From contig NC_061511.1 of assembly GCF_022539505.1 (NCBI RefSeq), positions 33,800,620-33,864,619 of the forward strand: 64,000 nt of DNA, in the 5' to 3' direction. The stretch comes from Lolium rigidum. Its lineage: Eukaryota > Streptophyta > Magnoliopsida > Poales > Poaceae. This document shows positions 58,558 to 64,000 of this stretch, one piece after another; within the stretch, counting starts at the first letter, position 1, and every line of letters starts with the position of its first letter. The translations under genes were made by a program, and so were the position numbers. The notes under the pieces were generated by a model, which made no database searches, was not told the DNA's origin, and was given only the letters and a program-made list of their open reading frames with translations.

Positions 58558-60008
58558 TGTTGGAGATATGCCCAAGAGGCAATAATAAAAGTGGTTATTA
58601 TATATCTTTATGTTTATGATAAATGTTTATATACCATGCTATAATTGTATTAACCGAAACATTGATACATGTGTGATATGAAAACAACAATGAGTCCCTA
58701 GTAAGCCTCTTAACTAGCTTGTTGATTAATAGATGATTAGTTTCATAATCATGAACATTGGATGTTATTAATAACAAGGTTATATCATTATATGAATGAT
58801 GTAATGGACACACCCAATTAAGCGTAGCATAAGATCACGTCATTAAGTTATTTGCTATAAGCTTTCGATACATAGTTACCTAGTCCTTTCGACCATGAGA
58901 TCATGTAAATCACTTATACCGGAAAGGTACTTTGATTACATCAAACGCCACTGCGTAAATGGGTGGTTATAAAGGTGGGGTTAAGTATCCGGAAAGTATG
59001 AGTTGAGGCATATGGATCAACAGTGGGATTTGTCCGTCCCGATGACGGATAGATATACTATGGGCCCTCTCGGTGGAATGTCGTCTAATGTCTTGCAAGC
59101 ATATGAATAAGTTCATAAGAGACCACATACCACGGTACGAGTAAAGAGTACTTTTCAGGAGACGAGGTTGAACAAGGTATAGAGTGACACCGATGATTAA
59201 ACCTCGGACAAGTAAAATATCGCGTGACAAAGGTAATTGGTATCGTATGTGAATGGTTCATTCGATCACTAAGTCATCGTTGAATGTGTGGGAGCCATTA
59301 TGGATCTCCAGATCCCGCTATTGGTTATTGGTCGGAGAGAGTTCTCACCCATGTCCACATAGTTCACGAACCGTAGGGTGACACACTTAAGGTTTGATGT
59401 TGTAATAGTAGAACTTGAATATGGAGTGGAGTTCGAAGTATTGTTCGAAGTCTCGGATGGGATCCCGGACATCACGAGGAGTTCCGGAATGGTCCGGAGA
59501 ATAAGATTCATATATAGGAAGTCATATTTCAAGTTTGGAAATGATCCGATGCATTTATGGAAGGTTCTAGAAGGTTATAGAAAAGTCCGGAAGAAATCAC
59601 TAAGGAAGGAAGAGTCCCGGAGGGACTCCACCTCCCCATGGCCGGCCAACCCTAGAGGGGGGAGTCCAAGGTGGACTCCACCAAGGGGGCCGGCCACCCC
59701 CTTCATGGAAGGGTGGGAATCCCACTTGGGTGGGAGTCCCACCTTGGGTAGGTTTCCCTACTACATGGAAGGTTCTTGAGTTGGGGTCTTATTCGAAGAC
59801 TTGTAGTCCAACACCTGGGGTTCCACCTATATAATGAGGGGCATAGGGGAGGGGGCCGGCCACCACAAAAAGCCACAAGCTGGCCGCACCCCTTGAGGCC
59901 GGCCACCCCCTCTCCCAAACCCTAGCCGCCCCCTCTCTCCTCCACCTCTCCCGCACGCTTAGCGAAGCTCCGCCGGAGATCTCCATCGCCACCGCCACGA
60001 CGCCGGAG
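58558..60008 (+). repeat. 5' LTR of the Copia element, 3' truncated
   Basis: About 1450 bp. A TATA-like cctatataatgagg is at 59827-59840. The GC-rich leader stops at cacgacgccggag and coding sequence follows at once. Confidence 0.85.
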
Positions 60009-61947
60009 AAATGCATCTTCATAGGATACCCTAAGGAAACTATAGGGTACACTTTCTATCACAGATCCGAAGGCAAAATCTTTGTTGCTAAGAACGGAAC
60101 CTTTCTTGAGAAAGAATTTCTCACTAAAGAAGTGACTGGAAGAAAAGTAGAACTCGATGAGATTGATGAATCTTCACTTGTTGATCAGAGTAGCGCAGTA
60201 CCGGAAGTTGTTCCTGTGCCACCTACACCGACAACAGAGGAAGCTAATGATAATGATCATGAAACTTCGAATGAGATAGCTACTGAACCTCGCAGATCGA
60301 CAAGGGAACGTGCCACTCCTGATTGGTACGATCCTTGTCTAAATGTCATGATTGTGGACAACAATGATGAAGACCCTGCGACGTATGAAGAAGCGATGAT
60401 GAGCCCAGATTCCAACAAATGGCAAGAAGCCATGAAATCCGAAATGGGATCCATGTATGATAACAAAGTATGGACTTTGGTAGACTTACCTGATAGCCGC
60501 AAGGCTGTCGAGAATAAATGGATCTTCAAGAGAAAAACAGATGCTGATGGTAATATTACTGTCTATAAAGCTCGACTTGTCGCAAAGGGTTTCCAACAAA
60601 TTCAAGGTGTTGACTACGATGAGACTTTCTCACCTGTAGCGAAGCTAAAATCTGTGAGGATTTTGTTAGCAATAGCTGCATTTTTCGATTATGAGATTTG
60701 GCAGATGGATGTCAAAACGGCGTTCCTTAATGGAGACATTGAGGAAGAGTTGTATATGGTACAACCCAAAGGTTTTGTCGATCCTAAAAATGCTGACAAA
60801 GTATGCAAACTTCAGCGTTCAATTTATGGACTAAAGCAAGCATCGAGAAGTTGGAACCGACGCTTTGATAAGGTGATCAAAGACTTCGGGTTTATACGAG
60901 TGTCATGGAGAGGCCTCGTATTTACAAGAAAGTGAGTGGGAGCTCAGTAGCGTTCCCGATATTATATGTAGATGACATATTATTGATTGGGAATGATATA
61001 GAACTATTAAGTAGTGTAAAAGGTTATTTGAATAATAGTTTTTCAATGAAAGACCTTGGTGAAGCATCGTATATATTAGGCATCAAGATTTATAGAGATA
61101 GATCAAGACGCCTAATAGGGCTATCACAGAGTACATACCTGGACAATATTCTAAAGAAGTTTAGAATGGACGAAAGTAAGAAAGGATTCTTACCTATGTT
61201 ACCAGGCAAGGTCTTGAGTAAGACTCAAGGTCCGGCTACGACAGAAGAAAGAGAAAGGATGAGTCAGATCCCCTATGCCTCGGCAGTAGGCTCTATCATG
61301 TATGCCATGCTATGTACAAGACCGGATATAGCACATGCTGTTAGTTTGACTAGCAGATATCAAAGTGATCCAGGAATGGAACACTGGATAGTGGTCAAGA
61401 ATATCCTGAAGTACTTGAAAAGAACTAAGGATATGTTTCTTTGTTATGGAGGTGACCAAGAGCTCGTTGTAACCAGTTACACCGATGCAAGTTGGAACAC
61501 TGCTCCTGATGACTCTAAGTCACAATCCGGGTACGTGTTTATATTGAATGGTGCTGCAGTAAGCTGGGCAAGCTCGAAGCAGTGCACGGTGGCGAAGTCT
61601 TCAACAGAATCGGAGTACATAGCGGCTTCGGAGGCTTCATCAGAAGCGGTATGGATGAAGAGGTTCATTGTAGAGCTCGGTGTGGTTCCTAGTGCATTGG
61701 ACCCACTAGTCATCTACTGTGACAACATGGGTGCCATCGCCAATGCACAAGAACCAAGGTCACACAAGAGGCTGAAGCATATCAAGTTGCGTTATCATTC
61801 GATTCGCGAGTACATCGAAGATGGAGAAGTAAAGATTTGAAAAGTACACACTGATCTGAATGTAGCAGATCCGTTGACTAAAGCTCTCCCTAGGGCAAAG
61901 CATGACCAACACCAGAATGCCATTGGTGTTAGGTACCTTACAATGTA
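60009..61947 (+). pseudogene. Copia pol remnant: integrase end, reverse transcriptase, RNase H
   Basis: The frame is open from 60009 (CIFIGYPKETIGYTFY, integrase C-terminal region) through RT blocks (VYKARLVAKGFQQ, FSPVAKLKSVR, TAFLNGDIEEELY, YGLKQASRSWN). It breaks near 60897-60918, where cgag and ctcg occur in place of cag and ctg, and resumes with the catalytic YVDDILLIGN (about 60967) and RNase H (TDASWN, STESEYIAAS). A TGA at 61838 interrupts the tail, which continues HTDLNVADPLTKALPRAKHD to 61947. RT copies RNA to DNA; this copy lacks gag and cannot move alone. Confidence 0.9.
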
Positions 61948-61964
61948 ATCTAGATTATTGACTC

Positions 61965-61981
61965 TAGTGCAAGTGGGAGAC
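61965..61981 (+). promoter_or_regulatory. Copia polypurine tract
   Basis: tagtgcaagtgggagac lies directly before the 3' LTR start at 61982. Confidence 0.8.
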
Positions 61982-62264
61982 TGTTGGAGATATGCCCAAG
62001 AGGCAATAATAAAAGTGGTTATTATATATCTTTATGTTTATGATAAATGTTTATATACCATGCTATAATTGTATTAATCGAAACATTGATACATGTGTGA
62101 TATGAAAACAACAATGAGTCCCTAGTAAGCCTCTTATCTAGCTTGTTGATTAATAGATGATTAGTTTCATAATCATGAACATGGGATGTTATTAATAACA
62201 AGGTTATATCATTATATGAATGATGTAATGGACACACCCAATTAAGCGTAGCATAAGATCACGT
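61982..62264 (+). repeat. 3' LTR of the Copia element, first 283 bp
   Basis: Matches 58558-58840 almost exactly, then is cut at gatcacgt by the next LTR. The remainder lies outside the window. Confidence 0.9.
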
Positions 62265-64000
62265 TGATACGTCTCCGACGTATCGATAATTTCTTATGTT
62301 CCATGCCACATTATTGATGATATCTAAATGTTTTATGCACACTTTATGTCATTATTATGCGTTTTCCGGAACTAACCTATTGACGAGATGCCGAAGTGCC
62401 AGTTCCTGTTTTCTGCTGTTTTTGGTTTCAGAAATCCTAGTAAGGAAATATTCTCGGAATTGGACGAAATCAACGCTCAGGTTCCTATTTTTGCACGAAG
62501 CTTCCAGAAGACCGGAGGGGAGACGAAGTGGGGCCATGGGGCGCCGACACAGTAAGGCGGCGCGGCCAAGGGGGGGCCCGCGCCGCCCTAGTGTGTGGCC
62601 CCCTTGTCAGGCCTCCGACTCCGCCCTTCCGCCTACTTAAAGCCTCCGTCGCGAAAACCCTACCACGTTCGACGAAACCAGAGAAAACCTTCCAGAGCCG
62701 CCGCCATCGCGAAGCCAAGATCTGGGGGACAGGAGTCTCTGTTCCGGCATGCCGCCGGGACGGGGAAGTGCCCCGGAAGGCTTCTCCATCGACACCACCG
62801 CCATCTCCATCAACGCTGCTGTCTCCCATGAGGAGGGAGTAGTTCTCCATCGAGGCTCGGGGCTGTACCGGTAGCTATGTGGTTAATCTCTCTCCTATGT
62901 GCTTCAATACAATAATCTCATGAGCTGCCTTACATGATTGAGATTCATATGATGATGCTTGTAATCTAGATGTCATTATGCTAGTCAAGTGGGTTTTACT
63001 TATGTGATCTCCGGAGACTCCTTGTCCCACGTGTGTAAAGGTGACAGTGTGTGCACCGTGTGGATCTCTTAGGCTATATTTCACGGAATACTTATTCACT
63101 GTTATGAATGGCATAGTGAAGTGCTTATTTATATCTCTTTATGATTGCAATGTGTTTTGTATCACAATTTATCTGCGTGCTACTCTAGTGATGTTATTAA
63201 AGTAGTTTATTCCTCCCGCACGGTGTAATGGTGACGAGTGTGTGCATCGTGTAGTACTTGGCGTAGGCTATGATTGTGATCTCTTGTAGATTATGAAGTT
63301 AACTATTGCTATGATAGTATTGATGTGATCTATTCCTCCTTTCGTAGTGTGAAGGTGACGAGTGTGCATGCTATGTTAGTACTTGGTTTGGTTATGTTGA
63401 TCTGTCATGCACTCTAAGGTTATTTAAACATGAACATTGAATATTGTGGAGCTTGTTAACTCCGGCATTGAGGGTTCGTGTAATCCTACACGATTAGTGG
63501 TGTTCATCATCCAACAAGAGGGTGTAGAGTCTAGCATCTATCTATTTATTTTGTTATGTGATCAATGTTGAGAGTGTCCACTAGTGAAAGTATGATCCCT
63601 AGGCCTTGTTCCTAAATATCGCTATCGCTGCTTGTTTACTTGTTTTATCGCATCTATACTTCCTGCAATATTACCACCATCAACCACACACCAGTCCTGG
63701 ACAGCAAAGCACTTTTCCGGTGCCGTTGCTACTGCTCGCATTTATTCATACCACCTGTATTTCACTATCTCTTCGCCGAACTAGTGCACCTATTAGGTGT
63801 GTTGGGGACACAAGAGACTTCTTGCTTTGTGGTTGCGGGGTTGCATGAGAGGGATATCTTTGACCTCTTCCTCCCTGAGTTCGATAAACCTTGGGTGATG
63901 CACTTAAGGGAAACTTGTTGCTGTTCTACAAACCTCTGCTCTTGGAGGCCCAACACTGTCTACAAGAATAGAAGCTCCCATAGACATCAAGCACTTTTCT
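62265..64000 (+). mobile_element. Second Athila-like Gypsy element, 5' LTR only
   Basis: The LTR at 62265-63989 (1725 bp) starts TGATACGTCTCCGACG and ends TAGACATCA. The text agcacttttct at 63990-64000 is the usual spacer before the tRNA-Asp-type PBS. It is inserted in the Copia 3' LTR; the expected TSD is CACGT (62260-62264). It carries a GC hairpin GGCGGCGCGG...CGCGCCGCC near 62556-62588. WHAM/Sabrina-like from memory. Confidence 0.85.

Larger units (their letters stand above)
58558..62264 (+). mobile_element. Copia LTR retrotransposon (Angela/BARE-like), internally deleted
   Basis: The 5' LTR starts TGTTGGAGATATGCCC at 58558; the 3' LTR starts at 61982 after a purine tract and is interrupted at 62264 by another LTR element. 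A deletion joins the 5' LTR near 60008 directly to the end of integrase, removing the LTR end, PBS, gag, protease and most of integrase. It is inserted in the FAR1-like gene. Confidence 0.9.

Overview
The window is a transposon-dense stretch of a grass nuclear genome, most likely Pooideae (wheat/barley tribe or oat relatives). The signs are nested LTR retrotransposons of Athila-like (Sabrina/WHAM-type) and Angela/BARE-like Copia types, CACTA transposons with short subterminal repeats, an Au-type SINE, and intron-containing genes with TATA boxes. Family names come from memory of these repeats and were not searched. Nothing prokaryotic or organellar is visible.

Layout. 1-16454: right part of a large CACTA element carrying a transposase-associated/Ulp1-like gene and a viroplasmin-like reading frame. 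It is split by a complete LTR retrotransposon (5922-15708, TSD TCCAT) that encodes gag, protease and an Athila-type second ORF but no polymerase. 16455-43916: GC-rich low-copy or retroposon-like sequence ending in a poly(A) run, cut by two related minus-strand LTR elements (18143-30899, TSD ACCGG; 31255-43234, TSD GTGGG). Their LTRs are about 5 kb, longer than the 1.7-2.2 kb interiors, which encode only gag plus one unrecognised ORF. A small hAT-type MITE sits at 43569-43723. 43917-45686: unrecognised sequence, then the right end of a second CACTA element with a 5S-like stretch. 45687-53445: a direct repeat pair, a repeat-borne proline-rich reading frame, the 3' end of a Tat-like Gypsy element with LTR, an Au-type SINE, a 100-N scaffold gap, and a LINE fragment.

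53446-56943 holds the only convincing intact host gene: a thaumatin-like (PR-5 family) secreted protein at 55160-55888 with a TATA box and an unusual tandemly repeated C-terminal tail. 56944-58557 is a decayed FAR1/MULE-type gene interrupted by a Copia element (58558 onward). That Copia element lost gag and most of integrase, and its 3' LTR was entered by another Athila-like LTR element (62265 to the window end).

The most informative signal is technical and perhaps epigenetic. Where two copies of the same sequence can be compared, and where transposon reading frames break, a large share of differences fall on CAG/CTG trinucleotides that appear as CG-containing strings. The intact thaumatin-like gene shows no such break. 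This fits base-calling error at methylated CHG sites in silenced repeats. The sequence flanking the 100-N gap is the same 2-kb segment twice, so the contig ends probably overlap and the duplication is false. I found no convincing new host system; the most novel biology is the gag-only, giant-LTR family with its extra ORF and the polymerase-less Athila-like element.
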